Positions 28,268 through 36,948 of a DNA stretch of 64,000 nucleotides are shown piece by piece. The stretch is from Acidovorax sp. 107 (lineage in GTDB: Bacteria > Pseudomonadota > Gammaproteobacteria > Burkholderiales > Burkholderiaceae_C): positions 250,501 through 314,500 of the forward strand of contig NZ_QBTZ01000001.1 of the NCBI RefSeq assembly GCF_003058055.1, read 5' to 3'. The position numbers were made by a program, and so were the translations under genes. Under the pieces are notes generated by a model. It had not been told where the DNA came from. It did no database searches and saw only the letters and a list, made by a program, of their open reading frames with translations. Position 1 is the first letter of the stretch, and every line of letters begins with the position of its first letter.

Positions 28268-28318
28268 TTGTTTCACAAGCGCTGGTAGCTACTCAATTGA
28301 TAGCGTCACTTACTGGAT
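28268..28318 (-). repeat. dispersed intergenic repeat, copy C (opposite orientation)
   Basis: On the minus strand it reads GCTATCAATTGAGTAGCTAC then CAGCGCTTGTGAAACAAGC, matching the GCTATnAATTG..TAGCT..AGCGCTTG pattern of the other copies. It lies between the convergent ends of galM and the lysR gene. Confidence 0.55.
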
Positions 28319-29236
28319 TGCAGCGGCTTCGCGCAGGAGGTGGTCCCGTACCACGGCAGCCAGCCAGTCCATCACCACGCGCACGCGTTGCGGCAGGTGG
28401 CGCCGGTGGGCGTACAGCAGCGTCACGGGCATGGGCGGGGCAGGGTGGTTTTGCAGCACCTCCACCAGCAGCCCCTTGTCGATCAGCTCGCGCACGCCCA
28501 GCAGCGGTGCCTGGATCAGCCCCAGCCCGGCGGCGCAGGCACCCAGGTAGGCCTCGGCGCTGTTGACGGTGACGCGCCCGCCCATCGCGTGAAACTGGGG
28601 CGCGCCACCCGCCTCTGCGGTCTCGAACCCCGCCGAGCGCGTGCCCAGCGTGCTCACGTAGTGCACCAGGTCGTGCTGCGCCAGGTCGGCCAGCGTGCGG
28701 GGCGTGCCCTTCTTCGCCAGGTAGTCGGGGCTGGCGCAGGTGGCCACGCGCACCACGCCCAGCGGGCGCGCCACCAGGCCGGGCTCGGCCACCGGGCCCA
28801 CGCGGATCACGCAGTCAAAACCCTCGCGCACCAGGTCCACGCGGCGGTCGGTGCTGCTCAGCTCCACCTGCAGCTGCGCGTGGCGCTGCAGCAGCTCGGG
28901 CAGGCGCGGCAGCACCAGCTGGCGCGCGATGCCGGTGGACATGTCGATGCGCACGCGCCCGCGCAGGTCGGCGCCCTCGGGGTGGGCGAACAGGGTCTGC
29001 AGCTCCTCCACGTCGTCCAGCAGGTCCTTGCAGCGCTCGTAGTACACCTGCCCGTCCTGCGTCAGCTGCACGCGCCGCGTCGTGCGGTGCAGCAGGCGCG
29101 TGCCCAGCTGCGCCTCCAGTTGCTGGACGGCCAGCGAGGCATTGGCCTTGGGGATGCCCAGCACCTGGGCCGCCTGCGTGAAGCTGGCCAGTTCGGCCAC
29201 GTGGGCAAAGATCTGCATGCGGTCCAGGGGGTTCAT
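28310..29236 (-). CDS. LysR family transcriptional regulator
   Basis: The 308-aa product has the N-terminal LysR winged helix (MQIFAHVAELASFTQAAQVL, then GIPKANASLAVQQLEAQLGT) and a C-terminal periplasmic-binding-like effector domain (about residues 90-300). The ATG at 29236 fits the family length; upstream in-frame sequence is unrelated. It is divergent from the SDR gene across 137 bp, the usual arrangement for a LysR regulator and its target. Confidence 0.9.
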   Translation of the reverse strand: MNPLDRMQIFAHVAELASFTQAAQVLGIPKANASLAVQQLEAQLGTRLLHRTTRRVQLTQDGQVYYERCKDLLDDVEELQTLFAHPEGADLRGRVRIDMSTGIARQLVLPRLPELLQRHAQLQVELSSTDRRVDLVREGFDCVIRVGPVAEPGLVARPLGVVRVATCASPDYLAKKGTPRTLADLAQHDLVHYVSTLGTRSAGFETAEAGGAPQFHAMGGRVTVNSAEAYLGACAAGLGLIQAPLLGVRELIDKGLLVEVLQNHPAPPMPVTLLYAHRRHLPQRVRVVMDWLAAVVRDHLLREAAAIQ

Positions 29237-29373
29237 GGCTTGGATTGGTTGTTTGGTTTGAACAATCAATTCAATTTTGCATGGTTTATGTTTTTCTTGG
29301 GAGTCAATAAAGTTCTCCCCATGCCCGCCGCACCCTGCGGCAGGCGCCCAAGCCCCACACCGAGGACCTTGCC

Positions 29374-30153
29374 ATGACCGCACCCGCCAACACTCACTCC
29401 ACCCCCATCGTTCTCATCACCGGCGGCAGCCGGGGCCTGGGCCGCAGCGCCGCGCTGGCGGCTGCGAAGAGCGGCATCGATGTGGTGCTGACCTACCGCC
29501 AGCAGGCCGCCGAGGCCCAGGCGGTGGTGGCCGAGATCGAAACCCTGGGGCGCCGCGCCGTGGCGTTGCCGCTCGATGTGGGCGACGTCAGCAGCTTCGA
29601 GGCGTTTGCCGGCCGGTTGTCGCAGTCCCTGCAGTCCGGCTGGCAGCGTGATCGTCTGGACTTTCTGGTCAACAACGCGGGCATGGGCGTGCACGCACCC
29701 TTTGCCGAGACCACCGAGGCGCAGTTTGACGCGCTGGTCAATGTGCACCTGAAGGGCGTGTTCTTCCTCACGCAGCGCCTGCTGCCGTTGATGAATGACG
29801 GCGGCCGCATCCTCAACCTGTCGTCGGGCCTGGCTCGCTTCGCCCTGCCCGGCTACGCGGCCTACGCGGCGATGAAAGGCGCCATCGAGGTGCTCAGCCG
29901 CTATCTCGCCAAGGAGCTGGGACCGCGCGGCATCGCGGTGAACGTGGTGGCCCCGGGCGCCATCGAGACGGACTTCGGCGGCGGCGCCGTGCGCGACAAC
30001 GCGCAGCTCAACGCCTTTGTCGCCAGCCAGACCGCGCTGGGCCGCGTGGGCGTGACCGAGGACATCGGCCCCCTGGTCGCAGCGCTGCTGCAGCCCGCCA
30101 CGCGCTGGGTGAACGCGCAGCGCATCGAGGCATCGGGCGGCATGTTCCTGTGA
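29374..30153 (+). CDS. SDR family NAD(P)-dependent oxidoreductase
   Basis: Classical short-chain dehydrogenase of 259 aa: TGGSRGLGRSAA cofactor motif at about residue 16, NNAG near residue 95, catalytic Ser in LNLSSGLARFALPGY, and YAAMK as YxxxK near residue 164. PGAIETDF and IEASGGMFL complete the pattern. TYRQQ after the second strand suggests NADP use. Substrate unknown; it is probably controlled by the divergent LysR gene. Confidence 0.88.
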   Translation: MTAPANTHSTPIVLITGGSRGLGRSAALAAAKSGIDVVLTYRQQAAEAQAVVAEIETLGRRAVALPLDVGDVSSFEAFAGRLSQSLQSGWQRDRLDFLVNNAGMGVHAPFAETTEAQFDALVNVHLKGVFFLTQRLLPLMNDGGRILNLSSGLARFALPGYAAYAAMKGAIEVLSRYLAKELGPRGIAVNVVAPGAIETDFGGGAVRDNAQLNAFVASQTALGRVGVTEDIGPLVAALLQPATRWVNAQRIEASGGMFL

Positions 30154-30214
30154 TGCGGCGCCAAGCTGGCGGTGGCGGTGGTGTGGCCTGGCGGGGGCGC
30201 CGGGGGCCATCGGG

Positions 30215-30232
30215 GTCTAAGTTTCGTCTAAG
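30215..30232 (+). promoter_or_regulatory. direct-repeat response-regulator-like box upstream of the degP-like gene
   Basis: GTCTAAG occurs twice, at 30215-30221 and 30226-30232, an 11-bp period that puts both on one DNA face, as in OmpR-family (PmrA/QseB-like) binding sites. It lies about 55 bp before the start codon of the protease gene. Confidence 0.4.
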
Positions 30233-30286
30233 TGTTGGTGCCCACACTGCTTTTCATCGCAACTCCGATGGCAAAGGCACCACACC

Positions 30287-31810
30287 ATGAATACGACAAC
30301 GCTCACCTCTACCCCCCGCCGCCTCATCCTGGCCCTGGTGGCCGCTGGTGCGGTGGGTGCCACGGGCGCAGGCTTCATCACCGGGCACCAGGCCCGCGCC
30401 CTGACCCCGCCCCCCGCCATCGTGGCCCAGACGCCCGCCGCCCCCGGCGGGGCCTTGCCCAGCTTCGCGCAGATCACCGCGCAAAACGGCCCGGCAGTGG
30501 TCAACATCAGCGTGACGGGCAGCACCAAGGCCGCGATGGCTGATGACGACGGCGAAGACGAAGGCCAGCCCGCCGCGCGCCAGGGCCGGGCGCCGCAGAT
30601 GGACCCGAACGATCCCTTCTACCAGTTCTTCCGCCAGTTCGGCTTTCCGGGCGGCATGGGCCCGCAGGCCCAGCCCAACGTGCCCACGCACGGCCAGGGC
30701 TCGGGCTTCATCGTCAGCCCCGATGGCTTGGTGCTGACCAACGCCCATGTGGTCAAGGGTGCCAGCGAAGTCATCGTCAAGCTCACCGACCGGCGCGAGT
30801 TCCGCGCCAAGGTGCTGGGCTCCGACCCCAAGACCGATGTGGCCGTGCTCAAGATCGACGCCAAGAACCTGCCCACCGTGCGCCTGGGCAGCACCCGCGA
30901 CCTGCAGGTGGGTGAATGGGTGCTGGCCATCGGCTCACCCTTTGGCTTTGAAAACAGCGTGACGGCCGGCGTAGTCAGTGCCAAGGGCCGGTCGCTGCCC
31001 GACGACAGCCTGGTGCCCTTCATCCAGACCGACGTGGCGGTGAACCCCGGCAACTCCGGTGGTCCGCTGTTCAACGCCCGTGGCGAGGTGGTGGGCATCA
31101 ACTCGCAGATCTACAGCCGCTCGGGCGGCTACCAGGGGGTGTCGTTCTCCATCCCCATCGAGCTGGCCGCCAAGATCAAGGACCAGATCGTTGCCACCGG
31201 CAAGGTGCGCCACGCGCAATTGGGCGTGGCGGTGCAGGAGGTGAACCAGGCGTTTGCCGAGTCGTTCAACCTCGACAGGCCCGAAGGCGCGCTGGTGGCC
31301 AGCGTCAGCAAGGGCAGCCCTGCCGAGAAGGCCGGCCTGCAGGCGGGCGACGTGATCCGCCAGGTGGACGGTCAGCCCATCGTGGCCTCGGGCGACCTGC
31401 CCGCCTGGGTGGGCCAGGCGCAGCCGGGCCAGCAGGCCAAGCTGTCGGTATGGCGCCAGGGCAAGCCGCTGGAGCTGACCGCCACCCTGGGCGACGCCAG
31501 CGACAAGGCAATCAAGCAGGCGCGCAACGATGACGCCGTGGGCAAGGGCCAACTGGGCCTGTCGCTGCGCCCGCTGGACCCGCAGGAGCGGCGCGCGGCG
31601 GGCTTGAATGAAGGCCTGGTCATCGAGCAGGCGCGCGGCCCTGCTGCTGCGGCCGGTGTGCAGCCGGGCGACGTGCTGCTGGCCATCAACGGTGCGCCCA
31701 TCAAGGACATCACGCAGGTGCGTGCCGCCATGGCCAAGGCGGGCAAGTCGGTGGCGCTGCTGATTGAGCGCGACGGCGACAAGATCTTTGTGCCCGTGCG
31801 CCTGGGCTGA
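30287..31810 (+). CDS. degP: Do/DegQ-like periplasmic serine endoprotease
   Basis: Envelope quality-control protease/chaperone, 507 aa. An N-terminal hydrophobic signal or anchor spans about residues 12-36, followed by a Pro/Ala-rich linker. The trypsin-like domain has the triad His154 (TNAHVVKG), Asp184 (KTDVAVLKI) and Ser257 (NPGNSGGPL). Two PDZ domains follow, around residues 300-390 (SPAEKAGLQAGDVIRQVDG) and 415-500 (GPAAAAGVQPGDVLLAINGA). DegQ or MucD would be equally valid names. Confidence 0.9.
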   Translation: MNTTTLTSTPRRLILALVAAGAVGATGAGFITGHQARALTPPPAIVAQTPAAPGGALPSFAQITAQNGPAVVNISVTGSTKAAMADDDGEDEGQPAARQGRAPQMDPNDPFYQFFRQFGFPGGMGPQAQPNVPTHGQGSGFIVSPDGLVLTNAHVVKGASEVIVKLTDRREFRAKVLGSDPKTDVAVLKIDAKNLPTVRLGSTRDLQVGEWVLAIGSPFGFENSVTAGVVSAKGRSLPDDSLVPFIQTDVAVNPGNSGGPLFNARGEVVGINSQIYSRSGGYQGVSFSIPIELAAKIKDQIVATGKVRHAQLGVAVQEVNQAFAESFNLDRPEGALVASVSKGSPAEKAGLQAGDVIRQVDGQPIVASGDLPAWVGQAQPGQQAKLSVWRQGKPLELTATLGDASDKAIKQARNDDAVGKGQLGLSLRPLDPQERRAAGLNEGLVIEQARGPAAAAGVQPGDVLLAINGAPIKDITQVRAAMAKAGKSVALLIERDGDKIFVPVRLG

Positions 31811-31861
31811 TCCATGGCCTGCGCCCGCCGTCGGTTGCTACCCTGCGGCGGGCGCTGCGCA

Positions 31862-32905
31862 TCAGCGCGGCAGGGGCTCCACTTCCTTCGTCCATCGGTC
31901 GATCAGGCGGCGGCGTTCGGCGGCCTTGCCGTATTTCTCGAAGTCGTATTTGATGAGCTTCACGTTGTCCAGCGTCGGGATGCGAGGGTCCATCTTGAAG
32001 GTCTTGTTGGCAGGCACCTGGTAGCTGCCCACCTGGGCGCCCACGGCCTGGCCTTCGGGGCTCATCAGCCAGTCGTAATATTTTTTGGCGTTGTCCATGT
32101 TGCGCGCGCCCTTGACCAGCGCAATGCCGCCCACCTCGTAGCTGGTGCCTTCACAAGGCGCCTGGGTTTTCACCGGGTACTTGTCGGCCTTCCACTTCTC
32201 AAAGTTGAACATGAAGGTGATGCCCACACCCACCTCGCCCTTGGCCACGTTGGGCGCCTGCGCCTGGCCGCTGCGGGTGTAGGTGGTGGTGTTCTTGTGC
32301 AGGGCCTTGAGGTATTCGAAAGCCTTGTCTTCGCCCATCAGTTGCACCAGCCCTGCAATCACGGTGTAGGCCGTGCCGCTGGAGGCGGGGTGCGAGATTT
32401 CGACCTCGCCCTTGTAGGCGGGCTTGATCACGTCGGACCAGCACTGGGGCTCGGGCAGCTTTTTCTTCTTGAGCGTTTCGGTGTTGTAGCCAAAGCCGAT
32501 GGCCGAGCTGTAAAAGCCCCCCACCTGGTGGCCCGACATGGCGTACTGGCGCACGCTCCAGCTGTGCAGGTCATGCAGGTAGGCGGGGCGGTATTCGGCC
32601 AGCAGGCCTTGCTCGGCCGCCTGCAAAAAGGGGTCGCCCGTGCCGCCCCACCAGATGTCGGTCTTGGGGTTGTTGGCCTCGGCGCGCAGCTGCGCGGCAA
32701 TCTCTCCCGTGCCCTTGTGGGCCTGGTTCACCTTGATGCCCGTCTTGCGGGTGAACTCCTTGGCGGCTGCTTCGCACCAGGGCGCGTCGGTGCTGCACAG
32801 CGCGTTGACCACACCCTGCGCCTGGGCGCCCGTGGCAGACAGTGCCGCCAGCGCAACGGCCGCAGCAACGTGGTGGAGAGGGGGAAATGTGATTGGAATT
32901 GCCAT
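31862..32905 (-). CDS. fbpA: iron(III)-type ABC transporter substrate-binding protein
   Basis: Periplasmic binding protein of the AfuA/FbpA group, 347 aa, with a signal peptide ending near residue 30 (GAQAQ). It has FTRKTGIKVNQAHKGTGEIAAQLRAE (residues about 50-75), DIWWGGTGDPFLQAAEQGL and SSAIGFGYNTETLK. No permease or ATPase is adjacent; fbpB/fbpC at 12-15 kb are plausible partners. Divergent from a two-component system at 33.1 kb, a layout seen in Tct-type systems where sensor and binding protein work together. Ligand unproven. Confidence 0.82.
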   Translation of the reverse strand: MAIPITFPPLHHVAAAVALAALSATGAQAQGVVNALCSTDAPWCEAAAKEFTRKTGIKVNQAHKGTGEIAAQLRAEANNPKTDIWWGGTGDPFLQAAEQGLLAEYRPAYLHDLHSWSVRQYAMSGHQVGGFYSSAIGFGYNTETLKKKKLPEPQCWSDVIKPAYKGEVEISHPASSGTAYTVIAGLVQLMGEDKAFEYLKALHKNTTTYTRSGQAQAPNVAKGEVGVGITFMFNFEKWKADKYPVKTQAPCEGTSYEVGGIALVKGARNMDNAKKYYDWLMSPEGQAVGAQVGSYQVPANKTFKMDPRIPTLDNVKLIKYDFEKYGKAAERRRLIDRWTKEVEPLPR

Positions 32906-33108
32906 CGGTCTTGCTCCTTGTCTTTTGTCGTAATGGCCCGGCCCCTGGGGCGGGCGGTGTGCGCGTGGCGCTTTCATTGTGACAGTGATGTGTCAAATTC
33001 AAGTCGTTCTGGCAGCCCGGTGCTGTGCCAGCGTCCATGCCGCCGCTATCCTTGGCAGCCAGCCCTTTTCCTGCACTCCTGACCGACCGACCTTTCTGCC
33101 CCCTTGCC

Positions 33109-33768
33109 ATGCGCCTGCTGCTTGTTGAAGACGATTCCATGATCGGCGAAGCCGTGCTGGACCTGCTGCGCGCTGAGCAGTACGCGGTGGACTGGGCGCG
33201 CGATGGCGATGCGGCTGACACGGCCTTGCGCACCCAGGCATACGACCTGGTGCTGCTGGACCTGGGCCTGCCCAAACGCGACGGCCTGGCCGTGCTGCGC
33301 GACCTGCGCGCCCGCAAGAACCGCACCCCTGTGCTGGTGGCCACCGCGCGCGATGCCGTGGCGCAACGCATCGAGGGGCTGGATGCCGGGGCCGACGACT
33401 ATGTGCTCAAGCCCTATGACCTGGATGAGCTGCTGGCCCGTATCCGTGCCCTGCTGCGCCGCGCAGCGGGCCGTGCCGAGCCGGTGTACGAGCACCAGGG
33501 CGTCAGCATCAACCCCGCCACGCGCGAGGTGACCGTGCGCGGCACGCCCGTGGTGCTGTCGGGGCGCGAATGGGCGGTGCTGGAGCCACTCATTGCGCGG
33601 CCCGGCATGGTGCTGTCGCGCCAGCAGCTGGAGGACAAGCTCTATGGCTGGGGTGATGAGGTGAGCAGCAACGCGGTGGAGGTCTACATCCACGGCCTGC
33701 GCAAGAAGCTGGGGCCCGAGCTGGTGCTGAACGTGCGCGGTGTCGGGTATCTGGTACCGAAGATGTGA
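33109..33768 (+). CDS. OmpR-family response regulator
   Basis: The 219-aa product has an N-terminal receiver (MRLLLVEDDSMIGEAV, phosphoacceptor Asp in VLLDLGLPKRDG, Lys in VLKPYDL) and a C-terminal OmpR/PhoB winged helix (LSGREWAVLEPLIARPGMVL, VEVYIHGLRKKL, VRGVGYLV). The ATG at 33109 gives the canonical receiver start. It overlaps the sensor kinase start (TGATG). Similar to TctD/QseB regulators; it is divergent from fbpA and may control it. Confidence 0.9.
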   Translation: MRLLLVEDDSMIGEAVLDLLRAEQYAVDWARDGDAADTALRTQAYDLVLLDLGLPKRDGLAVLRDLRARKNRTPVLVATARDAVAQRIEGLDAGADDYVLKPYDLDELLARIRALLRRAAGRAEPVYEHQGVSINPATREVTVRGTPVVLSGREWAVLEPLIARPGMVLSRQQLEDKLYGWGDEVSSNAVEVYIHGLRKKLGPELVLNVRGVGYLVPKM

Positions 33769-35117
33769 TGGAAAAAATCTCACACACCTTTCAGGCCCTG
33801 CTCCCGCGCTCCTTGCGCATGCGGCTGCTCATGTTCCTGCTCGCCGCCATCGTGCTGGCCGGGGCGGTGCAGGGCGCACTGGCCTACCGGGGGGCGCTGG
33901 AAGAGGCCGATGCGCTGTTCGACTACCACATGCAGCAAACCGCGCTGGCCCTGCGCTCGGGCCTGCCGGTGGATGCGCAGGGTCTGGGCCCGGGGCTGGA
34001 CCCCGAGGACGAAAACCACGAATTCATCGTGCAGGTGTGGACCAACGAGGGCCTGCGCATTTTTGAATCCGCCGTGGGCGCCGCCCTGCCGCAGATTGCC
34101 GTGCTGGGCTTCACCAACGTGCAGGCGCGCGGCGGCACCTACCGGGTGTTCTCGATGCAGACCCGCTCGCAGGTCATCCAGGTGGCGCAGAACATGGCCG
34201 CGCGGCGCGACATGGCCCGTAGCCTGGCACTGCGCACGCTGGCGCCGCTGGCCATCATGGCGCCGCTGCTGGTGCTGGCCGTGTGGTGGGGCGTGAGCCG
34301 GTCGCTGGCCCCGGTGGAGCGCGTGCGCCGCCAGCTGGCAAAGCGCCAGGCCGACGACCTCTCCCCCGTGAGCGATGCGCAGCTGCCCGATGAGGTGCAG
34401 CCGCTGGTGAGCGAACTCAACCTGCTGTTCGAGCGTGTGCAGCACGCGTTCGAGGCCCAGCAGCATTTTGTGGCCGACGCCGCGCACGAGCTGCGCTCCC
34501 CCCTGGCCGCACTGCGCCTGCAACTGCAAGGCCTGCAGCGTGCGGGCGACGATGCCGCGCGGGCGGCCGCCGTCGAACGCCTGTCGGCCGGCATCGAGCG
34601 CGCCACGCGGCTGGTCGAGCAGCTGCTCACCCTAGCGCGGCAAGAGGCCAGCACGGCCGTGAATGACCCTGTGGACCTGCGCGCCACGGCGCAGCTGGCG
34701 CTGGCCGATGTGGCCCCCGCCGCCCAGGCGCGCAGCATGGATGTGGGCCTGCTGGACTCTGACGCTGCCACCGTCACCGGCAACGCCGAGGCCCTGCGCA
34801 TGCTGGCCCGCAATCTGCTGGACAACGCCATCAAATACAGCCCTCCCGGCGGCCAGGTGGACCTGCAGGTGCGCCGCGAGGGCGACCACGCCGTGCTCAC
34901 CGTGGAAGACAGCGGCCCCGGCATCGCCTCCGAGCACCGTGAGCGGGCCATGCAGCGGTTTGTGCGCGTCACCGCCGACGGTGCCCCCGGCAGCGGCCTG
35001 GGCCTGGCCATCGTGCAGGCCATTGCACAGGGCCATGGCGCCACCGTGGCGCTGGACAGCTCGCCGCGCCTGGGCGGCTTGCGGGTGACTGTTCGGTTTG
35101 CGGCCGCCAAGCCTTGA
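33768..35117 (+). CDS. sensor histidine kinase, TctE/QseC-like
   Basis: The 449-aa product has two membrane spans (about residues 16-36 and 155-175) around a periplasmic sensor of about 120 residues, a HAMP-like linker, HisKA with HFVADAAHELRSPLAALRLQ, and an HATPase domain with ARNLLDNAIKYSPPGG, VEDSGPGI and GSGLGLAIV. ATG 33768 shares its A with the regulator's stop codon. It forms a two-component pair with the upstream regulator; the signal is unknown. Confidence 0.9.
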   Translation: MEKISHTFQALLPRSLRMRLLMFLLAAIVLAGAVQGALAYRGALEEADALFDYHMQQTALALRSGLPVDAQGLGPGLDPEDENHEFIVQVWTNEGLRIFESAVGAALPQIAVLGFTNVQARGGTYRVFSMQTRSQVIQVAQNMAARRDMARSLALRTLAPLAIMAPLLVLAVWWGVSRSLAPVERVRRQLAKRQADDLSPVSDAQLPDEVQPLVSELNLLFERVQHAFEAQQHFVADAAHELRSPLAALRLQLQGLQRAGDDAARAAAVERLSAGIERATRLVEQLLTLARQEASTAVNDPVDLRATAQLALADVAPAAQARSMDVGLLDSDAATVTGNAEALRMLARNLLDNAIKYSPPGGQVDLQVRREGDHAVLTVEDSGPGIASEHRERAMQRFVRVTADGAPGSGLGLAIVQAIAQGHGATVALDSSPRLGGLRVTVRFAAAKP

Positions 35118-35125
35118 GCTGTGTG

Positions 35126-35200
35126 ATGACTGATTGCTATTAATTGGATAGCTGGTCAGGCATATTGCACTAGCGCTACCAGCCAAAAATCCCTCAAAAG
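35126..35200 (+). repeat. dispersed intergenic repeat, copy D
   Basis: Reads GATTGCTATTAATTGGATAG, then CATATTGCACTAGCGCTACC and AGCCAAAAATCC, the fullest copy in the window. It lies just after the sensor kinase stop, in the 227-bp gap before panE. Confidence 0.65.
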
Positions 35201-35344
35201 CACCCGCAGAGTGCTTCAAAACGCCTCGTCACGTGTGCGCCACGCCGCCAGAGGCCTGCCCCGCACAATGCGGGGGTAGCGCGCAGGCTGTGTCAGTTCC
35301 CGATCTGCCTGCACCCACTTCCACCTCAGCACACACGCATCGGC

Positions 35345-36337
35345 ATGAACTTCATCGTTTTGGGCGCAGGCGCCATTGGTTGTTATGTGGGTGGGCGCCT
35401 GGCCGCGCACGGCCAGCCCGTGTGCCTGGTGGGCCGCCCGCATGCGCTGGAGCCCATCGCGCTGCACGGCCTGAAGGTCACCGACCTGGACGGCTTTGAC
35501 CGCACCGTGCCCGCGTCCTCATTGCAACTGGCCCCCACGCTGGCCGATGCTGCGCCCAGTGCCGACAGCGTCATCCTGCTGTGCGTCAAAAGCGGCGCCA
35601 CCGAGTCGGCCGCGCGCGAGCTGGCGGCGGCCTGTGCGCCCGGCACGCCGGTGATCTCGCTGCAAAACGGCGTGGACAATGTGGCCCGCATCGCAGCCCT
35701 GGCGCCCGGCCTGAACGTGCTGGCGGGCATGGTGCCCTACAACGTGGTGCTGCGTGGCGCGCACGTACACCGCGCCACCGCAGGCCATTTGAAGCTGCAG
35801 CGTGACTCGGTCACCGAGCGCATCGCTCCGCTGTTCAACGCCGCCGGCCTGGCCACCACGCTGCCGCCAGACATCCGCGCCGTGCAGTGGGGCAAGCTGC
35901 TGCTCAACCTCAACAACCCGGTCAACGCGCTGTCCGACCTGCCCCTGCGGCAAGAGCTGTTGGACCGCGACTGCCGCCGCGTCTTTGCCGCGCTGCAGAC
36001 CGAGGCGCTGCGCGTGATGGCGCGGGCGGGCATCACCCCCGCCCAGGTCACTGCCGTGTCGCCCACGCTGCTGCCCCATGTGCTGCGCCTGCCCAACTGG
36101 CTGTTCACCCGGCTGGCCAAGCGCATGCTGCAGATCGACGCCACGGCCCGCTCGTCGATGTGGGACGACCTGGAAGCCGGGCGCGTGACGGAGATTGACG
36201 CGCTGTGCGGCGCCGTGGTGCGGCTGGCGGCGGCACTGGGCATGGCAGCGCCGCTCAATGCGCGCATGTGCGAGCTGCTGGGCGGGCCGCGCCAGCGCCT
36301 CACGGGCAAACAGTTGCGCCAGGTTCTGGGGCTGTGA
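35345..36337 (+). CDS. panE: 2-dehydropantoate 2-reductase
   Basis: NADPH-dependent ketopantoate reductase of pantothenate/CoA synthesis. The 330-aa product begins with the Rossmann motif FIVLGAGAIGCYVGGRLAAHG, has LLCVKSGATES, ISLQNGVDN, the catalytic Lys in QWGKLLLNLNNPVNAL, and DDLEAGRVTEIDALCGAVV near the C-terminus. Some paralogues act on other 2-keto acids. It has its own upstream region and is convergent with the lrp-type gene. Confidence 0.88.
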   Translation: MNFIVLGAGAIGCYVGGRLAAHGQPVCLVGRPHALEPIALHGLKVTDLDGFDRTVPASSLQLAPTLADAAPSADSVILLCVKSGATESAARELAAACAPGTPVISLQNGVDNVARIAALAPGLNVLAGMVPYNVVLRGAHVHRATAGHLKLQRDSVTERIAPLFNAAGLATTLPPDIRAVQWGKLLLNLNNPVNALSDLPLRQELLDRDCRRVFAALQTEALRVMARAGITPAQVTAVSPTLLPHVLRLPNWLFTRLAKRMLQIDATARSSMWDDLEAGRVTEIDALCGAVVRLAAALGMAAPLNARMCELLGGPRQRLTGKQLRQVLGL

Positions 36338-36357
36338 TTGCGGCTGTGGCTTCGTGA

Positions 36358-36849
36358 TCAGGCCACGGTTGCCGCGCTGTCCAGCGGCACGCGCAGCCCC
36401 GTCTTCAGGCTGGCCAGCGCCACCGAGGTCCGAAAGCGCTTGATGTTGTCGTCCCCCTCAAACAGCCGCCGCGTCAGCGCCTCGTAGTCCGCCATCGACG
36501 CCACGTTCACCACCAGCAGGTAGTCCGCCTCGCCCGTCACGCTGTAGCACTGCTGCACTGCGTCTTCGGCCGCAATGCGCGCGCGCAGCGGGGCGGTGCG
36601 GTCGGGGCGCTCGTTGTCCAGGTGCACCTCCAGCACGATGGTCAGCGGCTTGCCCACCTTCACCGGGTCCAGCACGGCCACGTTGGCGCGGATCACGCCG
36701 CTGTCCTTGAGCCGCTGGATGCGCCGCTGCACCGCAGGCGCCGACAGATTCACTGCCTGCGCAATCGCGCGCTGGGGCGTGGTGTTGTCGGCCTGCAGGA
36801 TGTCGAGGATGGCGAGGTCAAAGCGGTCAAGTGCTGCCGGAGTGGTCAT
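36358..36849 (-). CDS. Lrp/AsnC family transcriptional regulator
   Basis: The 163-aa product has an N-terminal AsnC-type helix-turn-helix (LDILQADNTTPQRAIAQAVN, LSAPAVQRRIQRLKDSGVI) and a C-terminal RAM domain (VQQCYSVTGEADYLLVVNVASM) that binds amino acids and oligomerises. It is divergent from the RhtA-like exporter across 99 bp and is therefore the likely regulator of that gene, as with other Lrp-exporter pairs. Confidence 0.9.
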   Translation of the reverse strand: MTTPAALDRFDLAILDILQADNTTPQRAIAQAVNLSAPAVQRRIQRLKDSGVIRANVAVLDPVKVGKPLTIVLEVHLDNERPDRTAPLRARIAAEDAVQQCYSVTGEADYLLVVNVASMADYEALTRRLFEGDDNIKRFRTSVALASLKTGLRVPLDSAATVA

Positions 36850-36948
36850 GGGGCTCCTCGGAACAGGTTCTCAGGGTGAGCGAAAGTTGCGCGCAAGCCC
36901 CGAAATTCGAGCCAAAAACGCGTCGGGGTCGCACTATATTTTCAGCCC

